The translations under genes were made by a program, and so were the position numbers. This document shows, in pieces, positions 24,782-35,175 of a stretch of DNA of 64,000 bases. Under the pieces are notes generated by a model that made no database searches, was not told the origin of the DNA, and saw nothing but the letters and a program-made list of their open reading frames with translations. The DNA is taken from NCBI GenBank assembly GCA_002454815.1, contig DKJL01000006.1, positions 190,843-254,842 of the forward strand, in the 5' to 3' direction. Positions within the stretch are counted from its first letter, which is position 1. Every line of letters starts with the position of its first letter. This DNA comes from Flavobacteriales bacterium UBA6693. Its GTDB lineage: Bacteria; Bacteroidota; Bacteroidia; Flavobacteriales; Weeksellaceae.

Positions 24782-26023
24782 ATGCTCTATTACCTCTTCG
24801 AATATCTTAACAGCCACGGAATTCACGTTCCCGGCATGGGTATGTTCCGGTTTATCTCTTTCCGGGCAGGGATGGCGGTATTGCTGTCACTGACGATTGC
24901 GCTGCTTTTTGGTAAGAAAATTATTAATTATCTCAGGAGAAGACAACTTGGTGAGCTCGTGCGCGATTTGGGACTGGACGGACAAAAGCAGAAAGAAGGA
25001 ACACCAACCATGGGCGGACTTATTATTATCCTGGCCACTCTCATACCGGTGCTGCTCTTCACCAAAATTATGAATATCTACATCATCCTGCTGGTGATTT
25101 CAGTCGCCTGGATGGGGGCAATCGGTTTCATTGATGATTATTTAAAGAAAATTAAAAAAAATAAAGACGGCCTCAGCGGGAAATTTAAAGTCATTGGCCA
25201 GGTGGGCCTGGGTCTTATCGTTGGCGTCACGATGTTTTTTCATCCCGATATTACCGTTAAAAGAAAATACGCAGATGCAAAAGAAGTCAACCGCAATAAT
25301 GTGGAAGTGAACTTCATGAACACCGAGAAATCAACGGTTTCTACCGTGCCGTTTGTGAAGAATAATGAATTCGATTACAGTGGCCTGCTCTTCTGGATGT
25401 CCCCCGACGAAGCGCGTGAATGGGCGTGGATCGTTTTCATTCCCATCGTTATTTTTATCGTGACTGCCGTTTCCAATGGTGCCAATATTGCCGACGGTAT
25501 CGACGGACTTGCAGCCGGCACCAGTGTCGTTATTTTATTAACCCTCGCCTTTTTTGCTTACCTCTCGGGGAATATTATTTTCGCTGATTATCTAAATATC
25601 ATGTTTCTTCCTGACATGGGCGAAACTACCATTTTCACCCTCGCTTTAGTCGGTGCCGTTATTGGTTTTTTCTGGTACAATACGTATCCCGCGCAGGTTT
25701 TCATGGGCGATACGGGAAGTCTAATGCTGGGTGGCGTCATCGCGGTTCTTGCCATTATTCTGCGAAAAGAATTGCTGATTCCTGTACTTTGTGGCATTTT
25801 TCTCATCGAAAATGTGTCGGTAATGTTGCAGGTGGCAGTATTTAAATATCGAAAAAGAAAATTTGGGCTGGAATATGCTCAGAATAACCGTCTCTTCAAA
25901 ATGTCGCCCCTGCACCACCACTATCAGAAAGAAGGTTACCACGAAAGCAAGATCGTGAACCGCATGATCATTATTGGGGTTCTCTTCGCCATTATTTGTT
26001 TAATCACGCTTAAAGTTCGGTAA
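24782..26023 (+). CDS. mraY: Phospho-MurNAc-pentapeptide translocase MraY
   Basis: 413 residues, about ten membrane helices. Conserved MraY motifs: GTPTMGG, FIDDYLK, NGANIADGIDGLA, GDTGSL and PLHHHYQK. It makes lipid I at the inner membrane from UDP-MurNAc-pentapeptide and undecaprenyl phosphate. An insertion of about 40 residues (around 160-200) is typical of Bacteroidota MraY. Confidence 0.97.
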   Translation: MLYYLFEYLNSHGIHVPGMGMFRFISFRAGMAVLLSLTIALLFGKKIINYLRRRQLGELVRDLGLDGQKQKEGTPTMGGLIIILATLIPVLLFTKIMNIYIILLVISVAWMGAIGFIDDYLKKIKKNKDGLSGKFKVIGQVGLGLIVGVTMFFHPDITVKRKYADAKEVNRNNVEVNFMNTEKSTVSTVPFVKNNEFDYSGLLFWMSPDEAREWAWIVFIPIVIFIVTAVSNGANIADGIDGLAAGTSVVILLTLAFFAYLSGNIIFADYLNIMFLPDMGETTIFTLALVGAVIGFFWYNTYPAQVFMGDTGSLMLGGVIAVLAIILRKELLIPVLCGIFLIENVSVMLQVAVFKYRKRKFGLEYAQNNRLFKMSPLHHHYQKEGYHESKIVNRMIIIGVLFAIICLITLKVR

Positions 26024-26025
26024 CT

Positions 26026-27390
26026 ATGATGAAAATTGTAATATTAGGCGGAGGAGAAAGTGGCGTCGGTGCTGCGTATCTGGCGCAAAAGAAAGGATTA
26101 AATGTTTTTCTTTCCGATAAAGGAAGCATTAAAGACGAATATAGAAAACAGCTTATCGCGGCGAAAATTCCTTTCGAAGAAGGACAGCACGACGAGGCGC
26201 GTATCCTGAGTGCCGATTGGGTGATCAAATCTCCGGGCATTCCGAAAAAAGCGGATATTATATTTAAAATTGCTCAGAAAGGAATCCGTATTTCTTCCGA
26301 AATCGAGTTCGCAGCGGAATTTACCAACGCCAAAATCATTGCGATCACAGGCAGCAACGGGAAGACAACCACTACGTCCCTCATTTATCATATACTGAAA
26401 AATGATAAGGCAAACGTAGGACTGGCCGGTAATATCGGCACGAGTTTCGCGCGCCAGGTGGCCGATGAAAATTTTGACTATTATGTATTGGAGGTCAGTT
26501 CCTTTCAATTGGATGACATTCAAAACTTTCGCCCGCACATTTCTTTATTGTTGAATTTAAGCCAGGATCATCTCGATCAGTATAACTACAACTACGAAGA
26601 TTACGCACTGGCCAAATTCCGAATTGCTGAAAACCAGGAAAACGAAAACTTTTTCATCTATAATAAGGATGACGAAATGAGTTTAAGCCTGCTGGAAAAA
26701 CTCGCGATCCGCGCTAAAAAAATTCCGTTTTCGACCAAACAAAAACTGGGTGAGGGCGGTTATATAAAGAAAGATCAGATCGTTGTTGATATTGCCGATC
26801 AGTTTACTATGAAAATCGATGAGCTGTCGCTGCTGGGCAACCATAATATTGCCAACAGCCTGGCCGCTTCTATCGCCGGTAAATTATTGAATATCAGCAA
26901 TGAAAGCATCCGAAACTCCCTGATGACCTTTCAGGCCGTCGAGCACCGTTTAGAACAGGTCGCTCAGATTAACGGGGTAACTTATATTAATGACAGTAAA
27001 GCAACAAATGTCAACGCGGCATATTTTGCCCTGGAAAGTATTAACCAGCCGATCGTCTGGATCGTCGGCGGCGTGGACAAGGGCAACGATTATACAGAAG
27101 TGGAAAATCTGGTCCGCCGAAAAGTAAAAGCCATTGTCTGTCTAGGAATTGATAACAGCCAGGTGGTGTCTTTCTTTAAAGATAAATGTGAGGCGCTCTA
27201 CAGCACTTCAAGCATGTTGCAGGCGGTCGAACTTTCGCGCTCTATAGCGGTAAGCGGTGATACCGTGTTGCTGTCGCCGTGTTGCGCAAGCTTCGATCTT
27301 TTTGAAAATTACGAAGATCGTGGCAACCAGTTCAAGCACGAAGTACTGGAAAATACAAAGGAAAAAGAAAATGCAGGCACAGGAGAATAA
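26026..27390 (+). CDS. murD: UDP-MurNAc-L-alanine:D-glutamate ligase MurD
   Basis: 454 residues. Start GGGESGVGAAYLA is the N-terminal nucleotide-sugar fold; ITGSNGKTTT is the ATP site; NDSKATN and GGVDKGNDY mark the C-terminal domain. It adds D-Glu to UDP-MurNAc-Ala. It starts 2 nt after mraY; ATG 26029 is an equal alternative. Its end overlaps ftsW by 20 nt. Confidence 0.97.
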   Translation: MMKIVILGGGESGVGAAYLAQKKGLNVFLSDKGSIKDEYRKQLIAAKIPFEEGQHDEARILSADWVIKSPGIPKKADIIFKIAQKGIRISSEIEFAAEFTNAKIIAITGSNGKTTTTSLIYHILKNDKANVGLAGNIGTSFARQVADENFDYYVLEVSSFQLDDIQNFRPHISLLLNLSQDHLDQYNYNYEDYALAKFRIAENQENENFFIYNKDDEMSLSLLEKLAIRAKKIPFSTKQKLGEGGYIKKDQIVVDIADQFTMKIDELSLLGNHNIANSLAASIAGKLLNISNESIRNSLMTFQAVEHRLEQVAQINGVTYINDSKATNVNAAYFALESINQPIVWIVGGVDKGNDYTEVENLVRRKVKAIVCLGIDNSQVVSFFKDKCEALYSTSSMLQAVELSRSIAVSGDTVLLSPCCASFDLFENYEDRGNQFKHEVLENTKEKENAGTGE

Positions 27391-28594
27391 ATTTGAGTTG
27401 CTGAAGGGCGATAAAGTCCTCTGGAGCGTTATCTTGCTGATTTCGTTCTTTTCGGTGTTCCCGGTTTATTCCGCGAGTTCCAATCTGGAGTACATCGTAA
27501 ACAGTGGTACCACAACGTCGCACTTAATTAAGCACACCATTTTCGTCGTTGTCGGACTTATTTTTATGCGTGGCGTAGGTTTGGTGAAGTATGAGTATAT
27601 CGGAAAGCTGAGCAGTATACTACTGGTTGCCACTGTCCTGTTGCTTGGTTTCACGACTTTTTCCGGACAGACCATAGATGGTGCCTCGGCCTCGCGCTGG
27701 CTGAAAATTCCGGGAACTGCCATCTCTTTCCAGCCTTCTTCTTTTGCGTATTTAATGCTGATAATTTATCTCTGTCGCTATCTCACGAAGAAAATTAAAC
27801 GCGAGCGGCTTCCACTTGAAAATATTGTCTTCATATTTTTACCGGTAATTCTTGTTTTTGGTCTGGTGGCAAAAGATAATGGCTCCACCGCGCTGATGAT
27901 TCTTATGGTTTCCTTATTGGTAATGATGATCGGGCAACTCGACCGCAAATATATTTTCGGATTTCTGGGAATCGCCTCTGCCGCTATCGGGATTTTTATG
28001 TTTTTAGCTTTAAAAACAGAGCTCATCAGCAACAACCGCGTACACACCTGGATGAGCCGTGTAGAAACATTTACAAAAAAAGAAAATCAGATAGAAGACG
28101 AAGTTGATAAGGCTAAAAATTATCAGGTCATGCAGGCCAAAGCCGCGATTGTACACGGTGGCATTGCGGGCATGGGCCCAGGCAAAAGTGCGCTGAAACA
28201 AATGTTACCACAGTCAGCCTCTGACTTCATTTTCGCGATTATCGTCGAGGAATACGGATTTGTGGGCGCTGCGGTGCTCATCGCGCTCTATCTTATCATG
28301 ATGATACGCATTGTCATGATTGCCAGCAAGATGCCCGCGTTCTTCGGCAGCTTACTGGTGCTGAGTTTGGGCACTATGATTTTCATCCAACTTAGTGTTA
28401 ATATTGCTGTCGCGGTAAATCTGATACCGGTTACCGGCCAGCCATTGCCGCTGATCAGTTACGGAGGAACCTCCATGCTGGTAACCTACGTGCAGCTCGG
28501 TATTATTCTGAATGTAAGTTCACGCATCCAGGTATTCGATGAGGAAGGGCTGGGCAAAAAACAAAGTATTGAAGAAATAAACGATATCGCTTAA
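27371..28594 (+). CDS. ftsW: Septal peptidoglycan polymerase FtsW (SEDS family)
   Basis: 407 residues, about ten membrane helices. SEDS motifs: GASASRWLKIPG, the KDNGST region, VHGGIAGMGPGKSALK and the C-terminal PVTGQPLPLISYGGTSM. It polymerises lipid II at the septum together with FtsI. A longer in-frame ORF beginning at 27257 would run far into murD without a hydrophobic start; ATG 27371 gives the normal FtsW N-terminus. Confidence 0.95.
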   Translation: MQAQENKFELLKGDKVLWSVILLISFFSVFPVYSASSNLEYIVNSGTTTSHLIKHTIFVVVGLIFMRGVGLVKYEYIGKLSSILLVATVLLLGFTTFSGQTIDGASASRWLKIPGTAISFQPSSFAYLMLIIYLCRYLTKKIKRERLPLENIVFIFLPVILVFGLVAKDNGSTALMILMVSLLVMMIGQLDRKYIFGFLGIASAAIGIFMFLALKTELISNNRVHTWMSRVETFTKKENQIEDEVDKAKNYQVMQAKAAIVHGGIAGMGPGKSALKQMLPQSASDFIFAIIVEEYGFVGAAVLIALYLIMMIRIVMIASKMPAFFGSLLVLSLGTMIFIQLSVNIAVAVNLIPVTGQPLPLISYGGTSMLVTYVQLGIILNVSSRIQVFDEEGLGKKQSIEEINDIA

Positions 28595-28605
28595 GAAAAA
28601 TAAAA

Positions 28606-29724
28606 ATGAGCAGAAAAATAAAAATTCTGATGAGTGGTGGTGGAACCGGAGGACATATCTTCCCGGCGGTCGCCATCGCGCAGGAAATCCGGAAAAGATT
28701 TCCCGACGCCGAATTTTTATTTATCGGAGCCAACGGAAAAATGGAAATGGAAAAAGTACCGCAAGCCGGCTTTCCCATTATCGGACTTCCCATCGCCGGT
28801 TTTGATCGCGGAAAACTGCTGAAAAATGTAACATTACCTTTAAAGTTAGTTGCAAGTCTTTTGAAAGCGCGGCGCGCCATCTCCAAATTCAAACCGGATT
28901 TCGCTGTCGGCACCGGAGGATTTGCAAGCGGGCCGGCTTTGTACGTGGCTTCAATGATGGGAATTCCCGTTTTCGTACAGGAGCAAAATTCACTGCCGGG
29001 CAAAACCAATCTTTTGCTCGCAAAAAAAGCTGCCGCAGTCTTCACTGCTTATCCCGATATGAGTCATTTTTTTTCCGGTAGCCAAACGCATTTCCTGGGA
29101 AACCCTGTGCGTCAGGATATCATTACCGGCTTAACCGACTCCCGAGAAGCAAAAGAGAAATTGGGCCTGGACAAAAATAAACTTACCATACTTTCAGTTG
29201 GCGGCTCTCTGGGTTCCCGTACAATAAACAACGGTTGGAAAAACAATATCTCTTCACTCGTCAGCAGCGGACTGCAACTCATCTGGCAAACGGGAAAACT
29301 GGATTATCAGTCGCTACGAACTGACTCTACCATCAGCGCGCACCCAAATCAAATCCAGGTATGTGAATTTATTTCCGATATGGCGCTCGCCTACTCTGCG
29401 GCAGACATCATCGTTTCGCGCGCCGGTGCTATTGCGATCTCCGAAATAGCTTTGGTACAGAAGCCGGTGCTGCTCGTTCCATTTCCGTTTGCGGCAGAGG
29501 ATCATCAAACCAAAAATGCGCGCGCGCTTGTCGAAAGAAATGCTGCAAAGATGGTAACTGATGAGCAAATGCCTACAGAATTCTGGCCGACACTTTTGTC
29601 GCTCTGTGAAAGCGAAGAACTTCGCTCCGAAATGAGTGAAAATCTTCAGCTATTTGCGAAGCCTGCAGCCACACAGCAGATTGTCGATACCATTTTATCA
29701 ATTTTAAATTTAAACAGACCATGA
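28606..29724 (+). CDS. murG: Lipid II synthase MurG
   Basis: 372 residues. The N-terminal donor fold starts MSGGGTGGHIFPA; GGFASGPAL, EQNSLPGKTN and the late SRAGAIAISE plus PFPFAAEDHQTKNA are standard MurG features. It adds GlcNAc to lipid I at the inner face of the membrane. It overlaps murC by 4 nt (ATGA). Confidence 0.97.
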   Translation: MSRKIKILMSGGGTGGHIFPAVAIAQEIRKRFPDAEFLFIGANGKMEMEKVPQAGFPIIGLPIAGFDRGKLLKNVTLPLKLVASLLKARRAISKFKPDFAVGTGGFASGPALYVASMMGIPVFVQEQNSLPGKTNLLLAKKAAAVFTAYPDMSHFFSGSQTHFLGNPVRQDIITGLTDSREAKEKLGLDKNKLTILSVGGSLGSRTINNGWKNNISSLVSSGLQLIWQTGKLDYQSLRTDSTISAHPNQIQVCEFISDMALAYSAADIIVSRAGAIAISEIALVQKPVLLVPFPFAAEDHQTKNARALVERNAAKMVTDEQMPTEFWPTLLSLCESEELRSEMSENLQLFAKPAATQQIVDTILSILNLNRP

Positions 29725-31082
29725 AACCATTTAACACATACCAGAATTTTTATTTTGTCGGTATCGGTGGTATTGGTATGAGTGCGCTGGCGCGATATTT
29801 CAAAGCGGCGGGCAACACGGTGCTGGGCTATGATAAAATGCAGACTAAACTGACCAAGTCTCTTCAGAGCGAAAATATTTTGATAGAATTCAGCGATGAA
29901 ATTTCCTCAAATATCAGTCGATTGTTGCCCGAAGATACGCTGGTTATCTACACCCCCGCGATTAAAAAACTTGGTCTGTTAGATTATTTTGAAAAGCACG
30001 GCTTCACCATCGAAAAGCGAGCGCGTGTTTTGGGCAAAATCACGCAGGCTACCAACTGTATCGCCGTTGCAGGCACACACGGCAAAACAACCACTTCTTC
30101 GCTGGTGGCGCATCTCTGTGCTGTTGCGGAGCTGCCGTTCTCCTGCTTTCTGGGCGGTATTGCGGAAAACTTCAGGTCTAATTTTTACTTTAACGGTGAT
30201 GAAATTTCGGTGGTGGAAGCCGATGAATACGACCGAAGTTTTCTGACACTTTCACCGGACTGGGCGGTGATTACCTCCACCGATGCTGATCATCTGGATA
30301 TTTACGGTGACCGCGAAACAATCGAAAAAGGTTTTCAGGATTTCGCCAACCTCATCCCAAACGTCCGGCAACTGTTTATACGGAAAGGAATCCAAATTTC
30401 GCGAAATGCCAAAACCTACGCGGTGAACGAAACAGCCGACTTTTACTCTGATAATCTGAGGGAAGAAGGTGATAGGATATATTTCGACTTCCACGATGAA
30501 AACGGCAATACACATGAATTTGTGTGGAGCATTCCCGGCATTCACAATGTAGAAAATGCGACGGCCGCAATCGCGCTGCTAAGCACTTTAGGTGTGGAAA
30601 TTTCTGTACTGCAACACGGAATCGAAAGTTTTGCCGGCATTAAAAGAAGATACACAAAAAGGAATTTTGCCAATGGTAAAATCTACATCGACGATTATGC
30701 GCATCATCCGACAGAACTGGATGCCGTCTTGAGTTCAATCAAAACCTTTTATCCGGAGAAAAAGCTGCTGACGGTTTTTCAGCCGCACTTGTTCAGCCGG
30801 ACCAAAGACTTTGCAGAGGAATTTGCCAAAAGTCTTGCTGTTTCCGATGAACTTATTTTGTTGGATATTTATCCCGCGCGCGAGCTGCAGGAAGACTTTC
30901 CGGGCATCAGCTCGAGTTGGCTTCTTGAAAAAACCTGTTTGGCGAACAAGGAAGTTGCTGCTCTAGCCGAAGCGATCGAAAAAATTAAAGAAAAAGAATT
31001 CGATATTCTGCTTACTGCAGGTGCCGGTGATATCGATACTTTATATGATGAACTGGTAGAATGGCTTGAAAAAAAGGAATGA
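29721..31082 (+). CDS. murC: UDP-MurNAc:L-alanine ligase MurC
   Basis: 453 residues. N-terminal GIGGIGMSALA, ATP site GTHGKTTTSSL, EADEYDRSFL and the C-terminal DDYAHHPTE are diagnostic. It attaches the first residue of the stem peptide. In dcw clusters of many bacteria murC is followed by ddl or ftsQ; here ftsQ follows directly with a 4-nt overlap and ddl is absent. Confidence 0.97.
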   Translation: MKPFNTYQNFYFVGIGGIGMSALARYFKAAGNTVLGYDKMQTKLTKSLQSENILIEFSDEISSNISRLLPEDTLVIYTPAIKKLGLLDYFEKHGFTIEKRARVLGKITQATNCIAVAGTHGKTTTSSLVAHLCAVAELPFSCFLGGIAENFRSNFYFNGDEISVVEADEYDRSFLTLSPDWAVITSTDADHLDIYGDRETIEKGFQDFANLIPNVRQLFIRKGIQISRNAKTYAVNETADFYSDNLREEGDRIYFDFHDENGNTHEFVWSIPGIHNVENATAAIALLSTLGVEISVLQHGIESFAGIKRRYTKRNFANGKIYIDDYAHHPTELDAVLSSIKTFYPEKKLLTVFQPHLFSRTKDFAEEFAKSLAVSDELILLDIYPARELQEDFPGISSSWLLEKTCLANKEVAALAEAIEKIKEKEFDILLTAGAGDIDTLYDELVEWLEKKE

Positions 31083-31918
31083 AAAAGAAGTTCAGAATAT
31101 TAAAAATACTAGCGACCGTAGCGATCTTCGGATTCCTGCTGAGCTTTTCGCTGAAAAGATTTCATGGCAAACCCATGGAAAAAGTTTCGGTAAAAATGCT
31201 TTCTACGCAACAACCGGTATATTTCGTCGACGAGAAAGACATCCATTCGATGGTTGCAAAATCAAACCCCACCAAGAAAGTAGGCGACATCAATATTCCT
31301 GAACTTGAAAAAAAACTGAATAAACTGCCTGCGGTAGACAGCGCCAACGTTTATTTAAATTTAAATGGTAACTTAAACTTGGATATTAAGCAGCGCGTAC
31401 CAGCGTTTCGTCTGAATAAGAACGGAACTGATTTTTATGTGGATCAAAAAGGAACAGCATTTCCCACCTCCACCAATTATTCCTTTCCGTGCCTGCTCGT
31501 TACCGGCGATGTGCAGCCGGAAGAATATCCCGCGTTGGTGTCGCTGGTTCAGAAAATAGAACGGGACTCGTTTGCCAAAAAATATTTTATCGGCATTACG
31601 AAACGCGGCGGAAATTACGAGTTGCTGACGAACGAGGGCAATTTTAAAGTAGAAATCGGTGATCTGGAGAATATTGATCTTAAAGTAAAAGGTTTTAAAG
31701 CATTTGTAGAAAAATATTTAATTTATCAGGATCCACAGAAGTACACGAAAGTTTCGGTAAAGTATGATAACCAAATTGTTACCACTTTAAATCCTTACTT
31801 CAAAGAAAATGACAGTATTCTGCTGATCGGAAAAAAAGAACTGGCAAAACTGCCGGCTTTGGAAAAAAGAAAAGAAGAAATAGCAAAGAAAAACGCCGCG
31901 GCGCAACGCCAGCGGTAA
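31079..31918 (+). CDS. ftsQ: Cell division protein FtsQ
   Basis: 279 residues. One N-terminal membrane helix (about residues 8-24), then a periplasmic POTRA-like region (VYFVDEKDIHSMV through LPAVDSANVYLNLNG) and a beta domain (VDQKGTAFPT). The very basic Lys/Ala/Gln tail is unusual for the family but common in flavobacteria. It links FtsL/FtsB-like proteins to the septal synthase. Confidence 0.88.
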   Translation: MKKKFRILKILATVAIFGFLLSFSLKRFHGKPMEKVSVKMLSTQQPVYFVDEKDIHSMVAKSNPTKKVGDINIPELEKKLNKLPAVDSANVYLNLNGNLNLDIKQRVPAFRLNKNGTDFYVDQKGTAFPTSTNYSFPCLLVTGDVQPEEYPALVSLVQKIERDSFAKKYFIGITKRGGNYELLTNEGNFKVEIGDLENIDLKVKGFKAFVEKYLIYQDPQKYTKVSVKYDNQIVTTLNPYFKENDSILLIGKKELAKLPALEKRKEEIAKKNAAAQRQR

Positions 31919-31951
31919 ACGAAGAATAAAAAATCAAATCGACATAAAAAA

Positions 31952-33328
31952 ATGGAAAATCACGAGTATTCAGTAGGCCTCGACATCGGTACCACCAAGA
32001 TTGTGGCCATCGTCGGGCGCCGGAACACGCACGGAAAAATAGAAGTTTTGGGCGTGGGAACTGCTAAAAGTTTAGGTGTACATAAAGGCATTGTAAATAA
32101 TATTGCGCAGACCATCCAATCCATACAGTCTGCTATTTCGCAGGCAGAGAACAGCTCGGGCGTAAAAATAAGCCGCGTTACCGTAGGTATTGCCGGTAAG
32201 CACATCCGTTCGCTGCAACACTCGGATTATATAATGCGCGAAAATCCCGATCAATATATTACCGATGACGATATTGAGAAACTAAAAGATCAGGTAAAAC
32301 AACTCGTGATGCTGCCGGGAGAAGAAATTATCCACGTGCTTCCACAGGAATATAAAGTCGATTCTCAGGGCGAAATTCAGGAGCCGGTCGGCATGCACGG
32401 CACGCGACTCGAAGCCAATTTCCACGTAGTCGTCGGCCAGATGGGCAGCATCCGAAACATTGCGCGCTGCGTCCGCGAAGCAGGTCTCGAGATGGAATCA
32501 CTCACGCTGGAGCCGCTCGCCTCCTCGGAAGCCGTACTGACCAAAGAAGAGAAAGAAGCCGGCGTCGCGATTGTCGATATTGGCGGCGGTACTACTGATA
32601 TTGCTATATTTAAAGACAATATCATCCGGCATACCTGCGTAATTCCTTACGGGGGTGGGATCATTACCGATGACATTAAAGAAGGCTGCTCAATTATAGA
32701 AAAACATGCGGAAAAACTCAAGGTAAACTTTGGTTCGGCAGTGCCTGAGCTTGAAAAAGATACTACCTTTGTAACAATACCAGGCCTGTACGGCAGACCC
32801 GATAAAGAAATATCGCTCAAAACCTTGGCACAGATTGTTAATGCGAGAGTGGAAGAAATTCTGGAAATGGTCAACACCGAACTGAAAGCGTATGGTGCAT
32901 TCGAACAGAAGAAAAAGCTTATTGCCGGTATTGTATTGACAGGCGGTGGCTCTAATCTTCGGCATCTGAGGCAGTTGGCCAACTATACCACTGGCTTCGA
33001 CAGCCGCATCGGTTTTGCCAACGAGTATGTGACCAACGATAAAAGCCAGTATCTTAAGGGCCCCGAGTTTGCAACGTCCATCGGCTTGCTCATGGAAAGT
33101 TTGAGGATTCGAGATAAGAAAAGTACGCCGGAAGCGAACACAGATACGGTAGCTGCAGCAGCCGCAGAAAAAACCACATCGTTGGAAGTTCCGGCCGAAC
33201 AAAGCAGCGAAGCAGTAAATGAGCAAGAAACTGCACAGACAGAGACCAACGTCAGTCGGCGAAACAAGCTCACGATCGGGCAAAAGATTATGGAGAGTAT
33301 GAAAAAATTCTTCGAAGAAGTAGAATAA
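31952..33328 (+). CDS. ftsA: Cell division protein FtsA
   Basis: 458 residues, actin-like fold: VGLDIGTTKIVA (phosphate 1), AIVDIGGGTTDIA (phosphate 2) and GIVLTGGGSNL (adenosine). The C-terminal 90 residues hold an Ala/Glu/Thr-rich linker and a final amphipathic helix (TIGQKIMESMKKFFEEV) that tethers FtsZ filaments to the membrane. It precedes ftsZ by 15 nt. Confidence 0.96.
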   Translation: MENHEYSVGLDIGTTKIVAIVGRRNTHGKIEVLGVGTAKSLGVHKGIVNNIAQTIQSIQSAISQAENSSGVKISRVTVGIAGKHIRSLQHSDYIMRENPDQYITDDDIEKLKDQVKQLVMLPGEEIIHVLPQEYKVDSQGEIQEPVGMHGTRLEANFHVVVGQMGSIRNIARCVREAGLEMESLTLEPLASSEAVLTKEEKEAGVAIVDIGGGTTDIAIFKDNIIRHTCVIPYGGGIITDDIKEGCSIIEKHAEKLKVNFGSAVPELEKDTTFVTIPGLYGRPDKEISLKTLAQIVNARVEEILEMVNTELKAYGAFEQKKKLIAGIVLTGGGSNLRHLRQLANYTTGFDSRIGFANEYVTNDKSQYLKGPEFATSIGLLMESLRIRDKKSTPEANTDTVAAAAAEKTTSLEVPAEQSSEAVNEQETAQTETNVSRRNKLTIGQKIMESMKKFFEEVE

Positions 33329-33343
33329 AGTAAAACAAACACT

Positions 33344-35122
33344 ATGGAAAATATAAACACGGGATTTTCTTTTGATCTGCCCAAAGGAAATTCGTCAATC
33401 ATTAAAGTAATCGGCGTAGGTGGTGGCGGAAACAACGCGCTGAAGCACATGTACGAGCGTGGGATCCACGGCGTAGATTTCGTTATTTGTAATACTGATT
33501 CTCAGACGCTGGATAATAATCCGGTTGCCAATAAAGTACAGCTCGGCGTAAGCATCACCGAAGGTTTGGGCGCAGGAGCCGATCCGGAAGTGGGCGAGAA
33601 AGCCGCTATCGAAAGCATCGAGGAAATTAAGGCTGCCATGGGACAGAATACAAAGATGGTCTTCATCACTGCCGGTATGGGCGGCGGCACGGGCACCGGC
33701 GCTGCTCCTGTCATCGCAAAAGTAGCCAAGGACATGGGCATTCTTACCGTCGGTATCGTTACCGTGCCATTTAGTTTTGAAGGAAAACGCCGTCTCGAAC
33801 AGGCAGAACTCGGACTGGATAAACTTCGGAATAATGTAGATTCGCTTATTGTAATTAATAATGATAAACTCCGTCAGCAATTCGGTAACCTCGGTTTCAA
33901 ATCAGGTTTTTCCAAAGCCGATGAGGTACTCACCAACGCTGCCAAAGGAATGGCAGAAGTAATTACCGGTTATTTCGATGTAAATATTGACTTCCGCGAT
34001 GCGAAATCTGTACTTGCGAATTCCGGTACAGCCCTGATGTCCAACGGCTTAGCCTCCGGCGAAAACAAAGCCGAGGAAGCCGTAAAACGCGCCTTGGATT
34101 CTCCGTTGTTAAATGACAACAAAATCACCGGTGCAAGAAATGTATTATTGCTCATCCGCAGCGGTTCGGAGGAAGTTACCATGGACGAGATCGGTGTGAT
34201 CATGGATCATATCCAGCAGGAAGCCGGTAATACTGCAGACATTATTTTCGGCGTCGGCAGCGACGAAGAATTGGGTGATTCTGTAAGTGTACTCGTGATT
34301 GCGACCGGATTCGCAAAAGATCACAAAAAACATACAGGCGTTAACGAAAAGGTGAAATTCACACTTTCCGACTCACGCGAAACAAGTATAAAAAAAGACG
34401 GTAATTTTTCGGATGGTCCGACGCACAGCGATATTAAAAAAGACCATATCGACGCCGGCAATCTTTTTATCCTGGACGATGAGGAAGATTATCCCTCCAC
34501 TGACTTCAAAGCTTCGGGTGACAAACAAATGGTGATCGAACGGGAAGCCCGTACAGAAACACAGCCGTTTGAACAGGAAGAAATTTACGGCGATGACCGA
34601 AATGAATTTGATCTTTTCACCAGCGACGAGGAAGAAGACGACCTGGACACTCAGGCGTTTTCATTCGAAACTGAAGCACGCCCACAAAGAACTGATTTTC
34701 CCGCAACTCCAAGCATTGCAAAAGAAGAAGATGATGACATCAACTTTAAATTTTCTGTAAATGAGCCAAAGGAAAATGAATTTCCAACACCTAAAGTGGC
34801 TACAACCTCCATTCCACCGGAGCAAAGCAAACCGGCAGAAGAAGAAAAGATTTTTAAAGTAGAAGATGATTTTACCTTTATTAACAAATCCACTGCTAAC
34901 GAAAAAGTACAGGAACGGCGCAATAAGTTAAAAGAATTTAACTCGCGCTATCAGACTTCTGATGCAGAAAATGATTTCGAAACTGTGCCCGCTTTCCGCC
35001 GCAAGAATATTTCTATTGGACAGGACAATGCTTCCGAGCAGAAAATCAACAGTTTTCTGGCAGAAAATGATGGTAAAATGCAGGTCCGCGAAAATCGCTT
35101 CTTGAATAAAGATGTGGATTAA
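33344..35122 (+). CDS. ftsZ: Cell division GTPase FtsZ
   Basis: 592 residues. GTPase core to about residue 330 with GVGGGGNNALKHM, the tubulin signature GGGTGTGAAPV and the T7 region NVDIDFRDAK. It is followed by an acidic linker of roughly 240 residues and a short basic C-terminal peptide (RENRFLNKDVD), the likely FtsA-binding tail. The linker is far longer than the 50-60 residues of proteobacterial FtsZ, a known flavobacterial feature. It forms the Z-ring. Confidence 0.97.
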   Translation: MENINTGFSFDLPKGNSSIIKVIGVGGGGNNALKHMYERGIHGVDFVICNTDSQTLDNNPVANKVQLGVSITEGLGAGADPEVGEKAAIESIEEIKAAMGQNTKMVFITAGMGGGTGTGAAPVIAKVAKDMGILTVGIVTVPFSFEGKRRLEQAELGLDKLRNNVDSLIVINNDKLRQQFGNLGFKSGFSKADEVLTNAAKGMAEVITGYFDVNIDFRDAKSVLANSGTALMSNGLASGENKAEEAVKRALDSPLLNDNKITGARNVLLLIRSGSEEVTMDEIGVIMDHIQQEAGNTADIIFGVGSDEELGDSVSVLVIATGFAKDHKKHTGVNEKVKFTLSDSRETSIKKDGNFSDGPTHSDIKKDHIDAGNLFILDDEEDYPSTDFKASGDKQMVIEREARTETQPFEQEEIYGDDRNEFDLFTSDEEEDDLDTQAFSFETEARPQRTDFPATPSIAKEEDDDINFKFSVNEPKENEFPTPKVATTSIPPEQSKPAEEEKIFKVEDDFTFINKSTANEKVQERRNKLKEFNSRYQTSDAENDFETVPAFRRKNISIGQDNASEQKINSFLAENDGKMQVRENRFLNKDVD

Positions 35123-35175
35123 TTTTATTTTTTCCGAAGAAAGTAAATTCAGTTTAACGTTAAAAACCAGCAGAA

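Noticed and set aside
27257..27370. N-terminal extension of FtsW
   Set aside because: It would run 134 nt back into murD and gives a Cys/Arg/Lys-rich start unlike FtsW; ATG 27371 fits.
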